DNA of 64,000 nucleotides from Clitopilus passeckerianus (Eukaryota > Basidiomycota > Agaricomycetes > Agaricales > Entolomataceae). A program made the translations under genes and the position numbers. The notes under the pieces are model-generated. The model was not told the origin of the DNA and ran no database searches. It was given only the letters and a program-made list of their open reading frames with translations. The stretch lies in assembly GCA_944990035.1 (NCBI GenBank), contig CALYLX010000149.1:864950-928949 (forward strand). The letters are read 5' to 3'. Positions 24,010 to 36,896 of this stretch are shown one piece after another (the stretch's first letter is position 1; every line of letters begins with the position of its first letter).

Positions 24010-26014
24010 TCACAGGAATTGAAGAAGAATGGCCTCGGTATCCTGAATATCAATACCCTTGGCAATTTCCACCTTCTCGACCTGAGAAGCCCCACGCGGG
24101 CGACCGTCAGGAGTCTCGTATGTCTGCCCACCCCATGTCACCCCAGAATCATCGGTCGCGTGTCTACATTTTGCGAATCAAATGAGCGAGCGCCAACAAG
24201 CTGAATTATAGACAAACATACCCAATAGCGAGTCTCTTCGCAGAAGCGAATGAAGGCCCATTACCAGCGAAGCTGAGGTCCAGATGAATGGTATTTCTTT
24301 GAGGACTGTCCGACAAGTAGGCTTGCGAGTTGATCAAAACTGCGCGAACGACTTTGCCTTGTTCATAGACCGCGTAACCAGCAACCCGAGGATTGTCAAT
24401 CTTGAGTTCCGTGATTTGCGCCTGCCCACTCTTCCCAATAGCTTCGGCGGCGATGACTGCTGCGTAATACAAAGGTTGAACGTGGGGAGCGAGAGGTGTG
24501 GGCAACGGAGAGGCGTCGAGGATGGATCTGGTGAGTGTTGCCGGTTGAATCTGCATAGTCGCATAAGTCATTTGCTCTGAGACCTGTGGAAGGCGCCCTC
24601 ACAAAATCATATTTAAATCCAATGCCTTCGTGGAAGACAACTGTGCTTATTTTGAGTTGAGTGCTAGAGTAGCACGGAGTCAATAAAATGCAAGCGAAGA
24701 TGCTAACTCAACGACTTACGCATACAACGCATAGTCCAAGGCCCACAAGGCGGCACCAGCAGTGTTACTGACACCAGGAGCGCCCTGTGCAACGGAGAAT
24801 ATCAATATTCTGCAAAGGCGGGTCCAAATCCCTACTTACATGACAAGCATAACTGTTAGTCTCCCCAAGGATGTAATTTCTCCCTTGGGCGAATGTTGCT
24901 TGGATATCAGGTGTGAAACTTGTCAGATTTCCTCGGATCGTGGATTTAGTCATGAGGTCCTGCAGGAGGCCGCCGCTTCCAGCACAGAAAGAGCCACTGT
25001 ATCGATGCTGCGAAATACTTTATTCCGTGTAAGCGTCAACCTTCAAGGGACTGAAAAAGCAGCTCCTTACGTTGAAATAAGCTTGCCTGGGCCAGCCAGG
25101 AGGCCAGACTGGAAGGCTGCTTGAGGAGAGAATCCAGAGGTGGTATGAGACGACCCTGCAAAGGATGCGCCTAGGAACTTGGTATGCGAGCTATCAGTAA
25201 TACCCAAGACTCCAGTAACATTGCCAGCAAAAGCAAGCCACCTATATCATCGTCAGACACAGCCCAGAAAATTCATTCCGGCCCAACACGTACTCCTGGA
25301 CCCATTGGTTAACGGTATAATTGCTTGGACGAAGCCCGTTATTTTTGTAGAGGTCCGGTTCGTTCCCAATTTCAACGTAGTCCAAAACAATGCCAGCACT
25401 CTTGATTTCTGGCGACTTGAAAACGTTCGCAATCGCTTGGGCTTGGAGATAGGCCGTCGTCTTATTGTTACCACCCAGGTTGAGCCCCCAAGTTACACGA
25501 GTGCCTAGGCAGTCAACATCCAGTAATTTCCTCCTCAAATGGTATTGTGTTCGCTTACGAGGAGGCAAGAAGCGCGTTGTTGCGTAGTACGAGTTCCCGA
25601 CCACCACCTTTGTTGCCTCTGGATACGGAGTGACTGAGTTGGGGTCTGGGAAAACAGCCTCCGCGAACTAAGGAAGAAAGTGACGTCAGTCCAATGCCAA
25701 GTTCAAGCCGGGTGGACGTTACTCGCTTTCGCATTAACGTTGAAGCTGGACTTGTCTTCAGTATTACCGCCAATACGGATTTGAGGAGGTTCTCCTGTCA
25801 GCTGCTGCAAATTATCTAGCGTGTTGAAGAAGAACTGGTTCCTCGATGTGGAGCCAACCCAGTCAGGCCAACGATCCATCTCAATAGACAAAGAGATCAA
25901 TGACGGCGACACCGTAGGAGTGTCTGCACCAGGTGTCAATGGGATGGCGACATTGACTGAATTGGCAGAGTGCAAGTGGAACAGGAGAGCAAGCACAGAG
26001 AGGCGACTAATCAT
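24010..26014 (-). CDS. GH79 beta-glucuronidase-like secreted glycosidase, copy 2
   Basis: This is the intact paralogue of the gene at 21293-23293, with the same intron pattern. The ATG at 26014 gives a signal peptide (MISRLSVLALLFHLHSANS). An upstream in-frame ATG at 26080 would bury it. Conserved blocks are SLSIEMDRWPDW, GEPPQIRIGGNTED, TRVTWGLNLGGNNKT, the acid/base segment DYVEIGNEPDLYKN, ISQHRYSGSFCAGSGG, the nucleophile segment LGETNSYACH, ISTVVFHEGIGFKYDF, and the C-terminal GH79 beta domain (VAGYAVYEQGKVVRAVLINS, SAKRLAIG, DDSGVTWGGQTYET). The end is TEAILLQFL, stop 24010-24012. At least eight short introns are present. All junctions I checked close in frame. Confidence 0.93.
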
Positions 26015-26062
26015 CTTGTGCAGAAGGGCTACAAGTTGGACTTGCAAGTTGTCCAGCGCCCA

Positions 26063-26070
26063 CTTATATA
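26063..26070 (-). promoter_or_regulatory. TATA box of GH79 copy 2
   Basis: TATATAAG on the minus strand lies 49-56 bp upstream of the ATG at 26014, matching the TATA placement in copy 1. It would fall inside the coding sequence's immediate 5' region if the upstream ATG at 26080 were used, which argues against that start. Confidence 0.6.
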
Positions 26071-26676
26071 GTTCGTCCATCTAAGCGAAGTGGGTCGGTC
26101 AGCGCAATAAAGACGCATGTCACGGTTAGCCGCTAAACCTTTGACAAGCTATGGGGCGAATAAGAAATGGTGTTAAACCGGTTCAATGCTTGTTGCTCAA
26201 GTTCTGATACAAGGTTCTGGAGGGTAGCGAATCCTCAGCTGATCGACTCTCATGTGGAAGTCCACATGGGAAATAGATTCATGGTCACGTCGGACATATC
26301 CGCCATGACGTTCTGTAGGTGAAGCTTGGGTGATCTACTGAGCAACTCACCGAAGGATTCACGCAAGAGTGCAAGGGCAATGTGATTCTCACACTATAAT
26401 AAGGCAGGACCGGAAAGAAGGGGCCAGCCAGTAAGATGTCAGGTCACAAGGTTCGGGAGCCTGCGGTCCGCAATACAAGGAGACCTCAAGAACCCCCAGA
26501 AAGCAGGTATCGAACTTCTCAGAATTGGAAAAACGGTCCGATTGTTGGTGTTGAGCTGGGTTGCAAGTATTGGATTTGGGACAAGTCCGAAAGTGCTTTG
26601 TCAGCAATTGCCTTGGCCGTGTACAATCTCTCAGTGTAACCTCAAAGACCCCCAGACTACTACTAGACGACCAATA
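26071..26676. promoter_or_regulatory. Divergent intergenic region, GH79 copy 2 / Saf4
   Basis: About 600 bp lie between the GH79 TATA box and the Saf4 start. No conserved frame is seen. It should carry the upstream activating sites of the GH79 gene and the Saf4 promoter. I cannot name a specific factor site. Confidence 0.45.
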
Positions 26677-27886
26677 ATGCAGGGATTTAACAAGGACGCA
26701 CCCCTGGCATCGACATTGAAGATGCGCTGACCAAAAATTACAGATATTACCCACCAGACTATGACCCATCTCAAGGAAGTCTGAATAAAGTTAGAGGTGC
26801 GCAACATACCAAATTTCTCGACTATTCATTGCGGCTGACCTTTGGACTGCAACCTATAGGAAAACATGCTCTCGGAGACAGAGCTCGTAAACTTGATCAA
26901 GGTATCCTCATTACCCGCTTTGAACTTCCTTTCAATATCTGGTGGTATGCCCATTATCCTTCCTCCGGCACGAGTCATCTCGACATACGCCCTTACTTCT
27001 TCTAGCGGAACATGCAACAACCACATTGGAATGGGTGTACGATACAATGCAGAGAAGAAGAAGATAGGAAACTATTATTCAACGCCAATCTACTCTTTCC
27101 GATGTAAATGCCATCTATGTGACGGCTGGTTTGAGATTCAGACCGACCCAAAGGTGCGTCTAGCATATACACCTATCTGACTATTTCCCTGACATATTGC
27201 CCAGAACACAAGATATGTTGTCACATCTGGCGCCAGGCAGAAGGAGGAAGACTGGAATCCTGAAGAAAATGGCGGCTTCGCAATTCACGGTACTTCCATT
27301 CCGGCAACGACTCCCTGCAGATGCTTACTTGACTTCCTTCGCAGACACCGAAGCCTCATCCGCTCCAGTAGATCCTCTAGCAGCGCTCGAGAAAACCACA
27401 GACGCCCAAAACCACCTAACCAAGGTCCAAGTTCCCCGGTTAGAATCCCTCCTAGAAGTCTCAGACCAATTCAACGCCGACCCCTACTCCCTCTCGCTCA
27501 AAGCGCGCAAACGGTTCCGCGAGGTGAAAAAGGTCGAGAAAGCAAAGCAGAAAGCCGACGACGCGATGAGGGGAAAGTATGGTCTTCCCTCACAACTGAA
27601 GCTTTTGGAAGACGACGATGCGTCGAAACAAATCGCCAAAGACGAGTGGCAGAGGGCAAAGCACGAGCATGATATGGAGCAGAGAAGCAAACGTCGGAAG
27701 CTAGGTGTTGATGCAGTTTCCATTCCTTCATTACGATCTGGCGCTGGCTCAAGCTCGTCCAAAGCGAGCAGCTCCGTCAGCTCTCTCCGAGCCCGTATTC
27801 TAGAAAATACTGCTCGACGGTCAGACCCCTTTGGCAAACCACGGACCTCAATTTCGAAAATAAGTGGCGTAGGGTCAGGAAAATGA
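26677..27886 (+). CDS. saf4: CWC16-family splicing factor, CCDC130/Saf4 type
   Basis: This spliceosome-associated protein of the Yju2/CCDC94-CCDC130 family belongs to the CCDC130 branch because it starts MQGFNKYYPPDYDPSQGSLNK. Later exons give KHALGDRARKLDQGILITRFELPF, a zinc-binding pair (IWCGTCNNHIGMGVRYNAEKK; SFRCKCHLCDGWFEIQTDP), RYVVTSGARQKEEDWNPEENG and a charged C-terminal region ending at 27886. Introns 2-5 are canonical. The first one is not. Exon 1 must end after AA at 26693 to join A-TAT-TAC at about 26743, but the donor dinucleotide there is GG, not GT. This is either a base error or a damaged or non-canonical donor. Confidence 0.88.
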
Positions 27887-28334
27887 AGCTGGTGCTGAAC
27901 TGTTCATATCTTCTGTTGCTACTCTAGAATACCTTGCCTGGCACGCTAGCCCTAAGTATCACTGTATGCTTAATTTGCGTGCATTAGATGTATCTTTACA
28001 ATCAACTTCGTTCACTGTTCCGGAAGGGATCGATAGCACATAGAACAACAACAGGTAAAAGTACACAGAGCGGAAAGATAAAATAGGAGGACATCGAGAG
28101 ACGAGAGGCTACGTAGAACAGGGGTGTGGGGAATCGAGAGGTGAATACCTTCCAAGAAACTGATGAACCATAAGAAATAAAGTAAACCAATCAAGGTAAG
28201 TTGAGAGATTAGCGGAAGTTAGCCGTGGGGGTAAAGATATACAACGTAAACGAGAAACGAGAAAATATCGACATGAAGGACCAGAACAAGGCATCCATAC
28301 TATGAAATCGCCCACGGCTGATCCTGCGTAGGCA

Positions 28335-31300
28335 TTAGTCCCTCCCATTTCCATTCCGACGATTGATAGTAAGCAGATTCCCTCCGTCAATTTCCTTCCA
28401 GGCACCCAATCTCAACAAATCAGGTATCTCTTCCGTTTTGGTCTCCATGTTGTGAGCCGACGCATGGTGTCCAGCTTCTGATTCTGATCCTGACTCAGGA
28501 CTAGGGTTTGTCGACGATACCGAAAGTTCTGGTGTCGGAGCTTTGGACTCATCGTCTTGGGTACCGAACGATGAGAAGTCGAAGAAGTCGCCAAAGTCGT
28601 CTGCGGCCATTTTGTTCGACGGGCTCAAATAACCTGACTCTCCCATTGCATTGAGAGAGGACAAGTCAAGGCCATCCGTCATATTGCCACATCCCTTCAA
28701 CAACATATCCAATGTCTCGGAAATATCTGAGGAGAGGTTCGCCTCTTGACCGCTGCCGTTCGCAGTCATCTTGATGAATTCCGTCATCTGTTCTAAGAAA
28801 ACGCTTGCGTCTTCTTCCGTCTTGACGTTTTCGACCGCTTCCTGCTTCTTCTTAAGCTCTTCACTGGGTGGCCCTTCCCATTCCGTCTTGAGGCGCTTAG
28901 GTGGCGATGGTTCATTCGCCACCGCAGAGCTAGAAGCCTCAGCATTGCTGGTTGACGGTCCAGGAACAGGTTCCTCTTCACGAGGTCGTTTTCCAGAGTT
29001 CGGTGTCCCAGCGTTCGACGTCGCGGTTTCTTTGGGGGTGGGGGCTGACTGGGTATCAGAGCTAGCTGGAGCTGGAGTCGCTGCCTGGCCCTTGACAGAT
29101 GCTCGGCGCTGTTTGCCAGCTGCCACTGTAGGTGCTGATCTGGGTTTCGGAGTCGGCCTTGTCTTGGGAGAACTGGTCGGCTGATTTTGTTGGGGAGAAG
29201 CAGCGGTGTGATTCGGAGTGGAGGCGTTTGCAACGGGTGTCGATGCTGCATAGGGAGGTGTCGCTGCAGAAGAAGCCTGATTGATCGAGGTCGCGGCAGG
29301 ACCGGCCTTCTTAGGCGGGGGCCGAAGATTCACGGGTGGCCGATTGACTGGTATGGCATTAGGAGGGATGGAGGGAGGCTGAGTGGGGGAATGACAGGCT
29401 GAGACATCTGTTGTGGGGGTGGGGGTTGTTGAACCATGGGAGGTTGCTGGCGGTTCATTTCAGGGTTAGGTTGTCCCATTTGTTTCTGCTGCGCCTGGTG
29501 TACCCTGAAGTATTGTTGAAGTTGGTTTGCAGCAATATGAAGCTGGCTGATCATGGTGCGAAGAAGGTCATTACTAATGACAAAAACAGGCTGCTTCCCA
29601 GAAGTCAACAGATTCTGTTGATGTTTGGCTGTCGCCATCTGGAAAGAGTTCAACAACTGATCACCCCCCCCCAAAGAGTGTGTATGGACGTACGATTGCG
29701 AGAATCTTTCTCATCACATCTTCGTTCCTCACAGCAAAGTATATGAAAGGCAGGCGTTGTTCCAGTTGACCAATCATAGCCAATAGCTGTTGGAACATCG
29801 CCTGGTATTCTGCTCTTCCATCGACAGGTAGGTCAACTGGAGGCATCTGGTGAAGATCTAGTTGCGGGGTCAGCAAATACGATGGGCGTATTAAATAGCA
29901 ACTTACTTGTGCGGACAAATTCATCCCTGTAACGTTGTATGAAGTTCGTGGCAGCTTGAACCTGCTCAGCGGTTGGACGAGTCACAGCGCCGACGCCAGA
30001 AGGATTGAACATGGCTTGCTGAAGAGGCACTTGCTGCCGACCTTCAGGTAGCCCCAGCAGGTTCGGCATCCCATTAGGTGGTTGCCCGGGGAAAGGCTGC
30101 TGCTGTCCGGGTTGCATCTGTCCAGGGTGACCCGACGGAGGAGACCTGCAACACCATGGAATGGGCTGCCCAGTTGTTGATTCTGAGGCCCAGGGCCCTG
30201 CTCAGGGTGCTGAGCTCGCATAGCATTCTGGATGAATCCCTGTTGACCTGCTCTCTGTATGTTCGCGCGGTTCACCTCGACGAAGTTGATCAAGCCCTCT
30301 CCCAACGATAGATTGCGAAGCTCTGCAGCGGGCATATTGGCGTATTGCAATAGCTTGGCCATTTGGGCGGGATTGTTCCAGGGAAGAGCACCGGCCTTGA
30401 AGGGGGTACTCTGCGCTCCTTGAACTGGATTGTTGGGAGGAAGGTTGCCAGGGTTGGCGCCGTTACTAATGGCCTGATTGACTTGCATTTTCCTGCGAGA
30501 GTCTATCACTGAATTAATGTAAACTTGGTCGAAGCCAGCAAGATATTCCTTGTAGACTTGAGCCAGGCGTTGAGCGACGCCAGGTCCAGCTTTAGCGGGT
30601 TCTGACTCAGAGCCAGGGAAATGGACAAAGCCCATGCGACCACCGATCACACTCCAGAGTTCGTTGTTGTGAACCTATGCAGAGGAATCAGATGTGCTTA
30701 TTCGAAGATAGGAAAGCAGGATATACCTTGTTCCAACCGCCTTCCTGCATGACATTGACATGTAGTCCATACAAGTCGATGGTTTTACCCTCCACACTCA
30801 TCAATCGCATTTCATGCTTAAGCCCTTGCTTGGCCGAATAGGTCTTGTAGGCGCCTTCAAACCTAGCCCTCTCCAATGGGGGAGGGAAGGCACCTCCAAC
30901 CGTGCCCTGTCCTCCCGACGGCGTCTGTTGTACAGCCACTGCACTACCAGCAGATGGCGATGAGGCGCTTGGATTACTAGGAGTCGGCATGTTGTAAGGG
31001 AACATTTGTCCCATACTCGGCGACATCTGGTTCCCAAAGGGTCCTGTAGGCTGACCTCCCGCATTATTGGCGAGTCCTCCTGAGGAGTTGTTGGTAGGAT
31101 GTGAGGTTTGTTGTGAAGGCGTAGGATTTGAACGTGGGGGCGGGACAACGCCCGGTTGCTTGTTGGGTTGTTGGATCGGGGTGTGTACGTGCGAAGGACT
31201 CGGCTGAACATTGGGGCTTGGCCCCGTGGCCTGTCTTGACATCGGACGATGCGGTTGGCCATTCCCAGGGTTTTCAAAGTTACCCATGGCACCCCATGGA

Positions 31301-32648
31301 GCCTGCGCTGAACCGTTCCCTTGATTCTGACCGCCATTCTGAGCGAGTTGCCTAAGATGGAGAGACGAATGAGCGTCCGCAAATGTGACAATTGGGGATT
31401 AGAGCGTACATTTGACCGGCCGTTTGCTGCAACGCATGTTGCATCTTAAGCAGGCCGTCCTTCCGCAAGGCGACCTCCTTCGCGAGCTGTTGTAGCTTCA
31501 ATTGCATTTCGGCCGTTCGTGGTTGTTGCTGGCTAAGAGCAGCGAACATCTTCTCGCAGTTGGCAAGGTTGATTTTCAAACCATTGTATCGTTCGCCGAG
31601 CTCTTGAGGTGTCAATCGTCGCTGCTGAGGATTCCCTGGCTGGAGTTGCTGCCCTTGCTGGGGGCCGACTAAAAAATGCGTGCCAGAGAGGCGCTGAATA
31701 ATCGTTTATTGAAAATAGACATATGTATGAATCACCTGCAGGGTTCATGCCTAGTTGCTGTTGCCGTTGTTGTTCAAGTCGAGCTTGCATCACTGAACTG
31801 TTCTGTGGTTGTTGTTGTTGGTTTTGCTGCTGCGCGAGCATTCGCTCCAACTGGCGGTTGAATTGAGGGTTATTGGCGTTAGAATGGCCGGACTGGCTCG
31901 CCTGGAAGGCTGCCTGCAACACGGCGTTCTGATTCAAAGATGACTGCATTGAGGGAGGGTTAGACATTCCGGGGGCGTTAGGAAAGCCAGCCTGCATATG
32001 TTGAGGATGCTGTTGACCGGGTCCATTCTGGCCCATAGACGGTTGCTGTGGGCCACCTGATGGGCCACCCATACCAAGGCTCATCCCCTGTCCACCCATA
32101 AACTGCTGCCCATTCGCCATCTGCTGACGCTGTTGTTGTTGGTGTTGCTGCATTTGCCGCTGTCGTAATAGTTCCATCATCTAATAGGGCAAAGAATAAG
32201 CACTAGCTTGCAGGCGCCTTTACGTAACCAAGGAAGAAAGTGAAGGAGTAGGATAGGGTTTGGCTCAGAAGCTCGTCCGATTCGAAGAATGCCATCACTA
32301 GCAACAACACCAAAGGGACTGCGTGGATAACACGCATGATGCGGCATGGGCGACGATAGCACGTTCGTGAGAAGGTGAAGGATTATAGGCGCGAAACGAA
32401 GATGGGCCTGTAAAATAGCGCAAGAAACACACCTGTTGCTGCTGTTGGGGAGTTGGGCTTCCACCAGTGAGTTCATTTGCTACATGTCGCATTTGCTGGA
32501 TTGGATGCATCTGTGCCCAAGCCCTCTGGTCAAATCCCTGATGCCCTTCCTGTTGTGTTTGGCCTGGCTGAGCACCGAGCTGCTGGCCCTGTTGGTGTTG
32601 CTGCTGCTGCTGCTGTCTCAGACCGGGATTGTTGAAATTGGGGATCAT
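28335..32648 (-). CDS. Glutamine-rich ARID protein, SWI1-like SWI/SNF subunit
   Basis: This is a putative DNA-binding subunit of a SWI/SNF chromatin remodeller. The start at 32648 (MIPNFNNPGLRQQQQQQ) opens a long Q/P/N-rich region with repeated CAG/CAA tracts. The ARID domain lies around 30550-30880: FEGAYKTYSAKQGLKHEMRL, LYGLHVNVMQEGGWNKV, NNELWSVIGGRMGF, VAQRLAQVYKEYLAGFDQVY. The C-terminal half is low complexity with a conserved-looking end (SVLEQMTEFIKM-type helix; DLLRLGAWKEIDGGNLLTINRR), stop at 28335. About eight introns are present. Two places need an extra base to keep frame: the G5 run at 29385-29389 and near 30143. Architecture resembles SWI1/ARID1, but other ARID proteins cannot be excluded. 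Confidence 0.8.
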
Positions 32649-35600
32649 CGGGTAATACTAGTGAAGATCTGCCAGTTATCCTGAAGCGACCTTGAATTGC
32701 GTGGGGGTAAAATGGGCGCTGTTGGAATCGCCAGAGTGGCGCAAAACCTAGCCAAGAGACCCCTTATTATCGCCAAGACCCTGCTCAATGTTGCGGACGA
32801 CGGCGACAAGGACAAGGAGTTCAAATTTTGGCGGGAGGAGTGGTGGGAGAGCGAAACGAAGGGAGTCGCACTTGCTTGTGGCTGATCGCATTCCAAGTCC
32901 GACACAAACAATCAATTTATTATTTAATTATTACTTAAGCTTAAATTAATCCAAGGAATATTCCTCTCTCATACGGTTCAACTTCGGTGTCTATTCCAAT
33001 CCTACGTGTAATAATAAAATGGGAGGCTCGTGAGGTATCAGAAAGCGACAGTATCTATGACTTCTGATTTTTGTATTTATTTCGTGATTTTACTGAATCC
33101 CCGAGTAATACGGCTCAATTCCCAACTCGAGTCAAATAGACAACTTACACAGCCAACTTCCTACAAATGATATTCCTCTGACTATTTTTCCTCCCTTCCT
33201 CGTTGCTAGGTCGTGGCGTCCTTAGGGTCAACAAACCTCTCATACAACCTGCAAGTGCCTGGCATGGGCAAGCTGACCACCCTCCAAACCTTGATTCCGC
33301 GGGTACTAAACTCCTTTTAAGGTATTGTTAACTCTCCAGAAATGGATCTCGGGATGGCCCCGAGGATCTAAATCCGTTCTACTTAAACCGTGTGGTTGAT
33401 GAAAGCCTCAATGCTGAACTGAAGGAGCAGCGTCTGCGCCTCCACAGCTATACCACCTATACCTTCAAGACATGCCGTTTGTTGTGTTCGAAGTTTTCAG
33501 GAGGTTGTTTTGTGCAATTTTTCCCGAAAGCTTATTCTCTGCGCAAAGGCTCCGAAAACAAACCCTTGCACCGCCACTGTTTCCGGGGTGACCTAACCTT
33601 AACCTGCCCCGCTCACGACAATAATAGCAGGGAAGTTTGTACTGCGACATCCAAGGAGGATATCTATGCTATTAGATATCGACAGAAGTCAGATATACAT
33701 TGCTAGAATGTACCATTACGACTTTGAAACCCTCCGCTGAATTTCTTACGCCGAGATTGTATCAAAAGGTGTAGTGGAAGAGGGCGCTCCGATATGCCAG
33801 GCAGCGCCTAGTCAGCTCTTCACTGTCCACAAAATAAGCCTACAGACCTTCCGCAACAATTGTTTCTCGTACATCCACAAAGCCTTTTACAATACCGCAC
33901 TACACCTCCTACTAAACAACAAATGGGTGAAAAGCTACCTTTGATCTCCGCGGCGCTTATCTCGGTTCACTCTTATGACGATAGCATTCGGTAAGAACAT
34001 GCAATAGGACGTTGCCAATCTAAGCACCGCAGCTCACCATTTGAAAAATGTAAAGCTTTATGCCTTCAATGACATTCAAGTTCGAATCTCTACTGTTTCT
34101 AAGCGCTGATCACCCGCAGGCCTAACCAACCCCAACGATCACATACCCGATCGTATTTACACGACAGATTTGGTTCAATCACCAAGACCCAAGCCCTAGG
34201 TTCACTTTCTACCAGACTGGCCCAAACTGGTGATAAGCTCCCAGCCTCGTTCCCCTGCATGATTTGGGCCTTGAGGTCATCGCCAGGCCACCGGGTCCCC
34301 ATTCCTTAAGGAGTCATAATGATATCTCCAAATTGAGCTTACCTGTCCCGGACTATATCCCAAATCACACCAAACCATCTCGTCAAGAAATGTGACCATC
34401 CTCAGCCTTTCTGCAGGGAATTCCGAGTTCTTAGCTGGTTAGCATGCCTAATCATGCGTCGCACCTCCATTGCGAGAAAGGCATCATGATCCAAGGTGTC
34501 CAACTGTCACAGCCAGAAATCTTTGTGTTCCCCTTGCTCTTGTTCGAATCTTGGAAAGATGCAGATCTTCGCAGATACAAGGTCCAGGAACTTGTATTAT
34601 TCATGACTTGGACTCTCCTGTGCGATATCTATACTGTGTCGGAGGATGGGAATCGGCGCATACCACGGAAGATAACAAACCAACCAATGGAAGCTATAGA
34701 CAGAACCTTATAACGATACGGTCCGGTAATCGTCGAGATACGCAACCTCCTGGGCATAAACCCATATGATTATGGGCCGACCCAGCCAGATGCCCTTCCC
34801 TACCAGGCCTCTGAGCCCGAACCTAGTGAATTCATTTGGCGTTCAGTTACTGCTGCTCATGGGTATTGCCGGAACCTATGACAGCAATGTATAGATAGCT
34901 ATCACAGCAGAGCGCGTACGCCTTCTGTTGAACATTGAAGACACTATGCTTCCGCACATCCCAATGGATATACCTTGCCCAGAAGAATCATCTCATTAAC
35001 CAGACAATGTACACATGGCGCCATATCTTCCTAATACCGCCAGCACTCAGACTCACCCTCGCCGCCGCTCATTGGTGGCCTTCCTATCAGGCCAATGCGA
35101 ACATGACCTACCTTCTTCCCGGGCCCAGCTCCATGTCTCAACCACGGGAACACCCACGAGCCCAGACCACAGTCACCGACACTCATGGCAAACGCCGCAC
35201 ATTGCACTTCGCAACTTGAGCGGGGATACGTTGCGTATGGTCGGTCCATGACGGTACCCAATCCGTATCGGGATTCACCTACCTGGCCGGTACCTCCAAA
35301 AGCATCACTCAGCCTCTATCGGGGAATCCTCCAAGGCGGCCAGGCCTCCGTAAATGATCTGTGTCTGTGTTCTGATCGCCACTGACAATCGTCTACTACG
35401 TACGATTAGTCTAAACCCTTCCGAACCTCGAACCCTCGTTCTCTAGCGACTCGGACTCTCCTGACGTTTCGTCTTAAATGATATCCACGTCATAACAAGG
35501 ACTCAGATACCCAGATTAGCGACCACACTCGCCAAAGGCTCGTTGTTCCGGGACCGGAGAGCGGAATGTATAGGCGATTGGCACCAGCTGTGGAGAAGCA

Positions 35601-36896
35601 GAGCCTTCACAGCTAGCCAATGAGCTGCTTATACGCACTCGGTTTCTGACTGAAAGAGACAGCTGAATTCTCCAGGCTCGATATGGTGGCAGCTGCAGGG
35701 TCAATGAGAATCGACAAGAGATTGGCGTTTAGATGTTGAATCACATCGACATAGAGGACATCTAATCTAATGATCGGGGTCCAGTACCTTTGTGACGTAT
35801 CCTTCGACCCCAATAATTACGGAAATCTTGTCGTTTGTGTTCTTTCAGGAGTTCAGAAAGCCGTAGGCAACATGAACTCGACAATGCTGCGTTTTGGATA
35901 GAATTTAGAGTAGTTGCACCGGCGGCGGCGGTAGCAGAGGGTATAGAGCCACTCGAAGGCTCAGCAACGTCGGCCGCCGATGCTAGTGCCAGCCCGATTC
36001 GCAACTTGTTCGCAACAAAACACTCCTGTAGCAACATCTTCCCCGCTTAATTACAATGCTATTCAAGCGACGTACTCTGCATCCCCACCTCAATGGGCGT
36101 AACCAAGTCCTTCTGGATGTTACTCAGTATAATCCCCGAGCCACGGAAATCCCGCCAAGATCATGATCAGCAATGCCAAATCGACCACATTGCGGGGAAG
36201 GTCAGACGGTTTCGCGACCTGCCTCGTAACCCCTTCCGAATTCCATTATGCTTGTAATTCCTCCGCTATCACCATTCAGGACTTAACATATAGAAAATCC
36301 ATAATTGCATGATCCGACCCGACGTCTTCGTCTCCAAATACCTCAAGAGATGGTGAAAGCAGTCAAGTCACACCCGCCAAGCTTGCACTGGTGGGCATAT
36401 TTCTTGTGCATTCGTACATTCCGTAATTACACTTATTGGCGACAACTACAACAATAATAAGTATCAAAACGAGCAGAACGGTTTCCTACATCAGCAAGGC
36501 TGTACAAGCGCTGGTGGTAGGGAGGCAGTGAACGTTTGATACACGACACGTGTGATAAATGCGCTTCCTGCTGCGTGTACACACGAATGCATGATGGATG
36601 GTTGTAAACAATACAGCAATGATATATTTCGTAGGGAATGTGACCAATTAGTGCTAGTATTTTGGAGTGTCCAGGACGAAGGAAAGGAGGGGATAGCGGG
36701 CGGGGAGACACAAGTATACAAGAAACGTCGTTAGAGGTCGTAATAGCGAGCATAACAATTTGGATGCAAGTACTAGGGGGCTCTAGAAACGGCCATAAGT
36801 TAAACAATTATGTAACAAAGAATGGTGTAGTGAACAAAGAATACAATGCAATGCGAGCCTTTCAACGAGAAAAAATACAGGGGAGAAGAAAACGCT
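32649..36896. other. Gene-poor region
   Basis: About 4.2 kb has no gene I can support. The start (32900-33130) is AT-rich. The rest contains only short frames on both strands without conserved motifs or consistent splicing. Around 35580-36050 on the minus strand several adjacent short frames could be spliced pieces or a relic of a gene (segments LDVLYVDVIQHLNANLLSIL and LIDPAAATISSLENSAVSF), but I cannot assign it. The 36400-36896 part is the 3' side of the VTT-domain gene. This looks like an accessory or decayed segment between conserved blocks. Confidence 0.5.

Noticed and set aside
29651..29674. C-run of about eight (29664-29671) as another frame error in the SWI1-like gene
   Set aside because: It lies inside a canonical intron (gtacgt to gatcag), so its length does not affect the protein.
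33392..33706. 104-codon plus-strand frame in the gene-poor region
   Set aside because: No conserved motif, no splice context and composition like the surrounding non-coding DNA.
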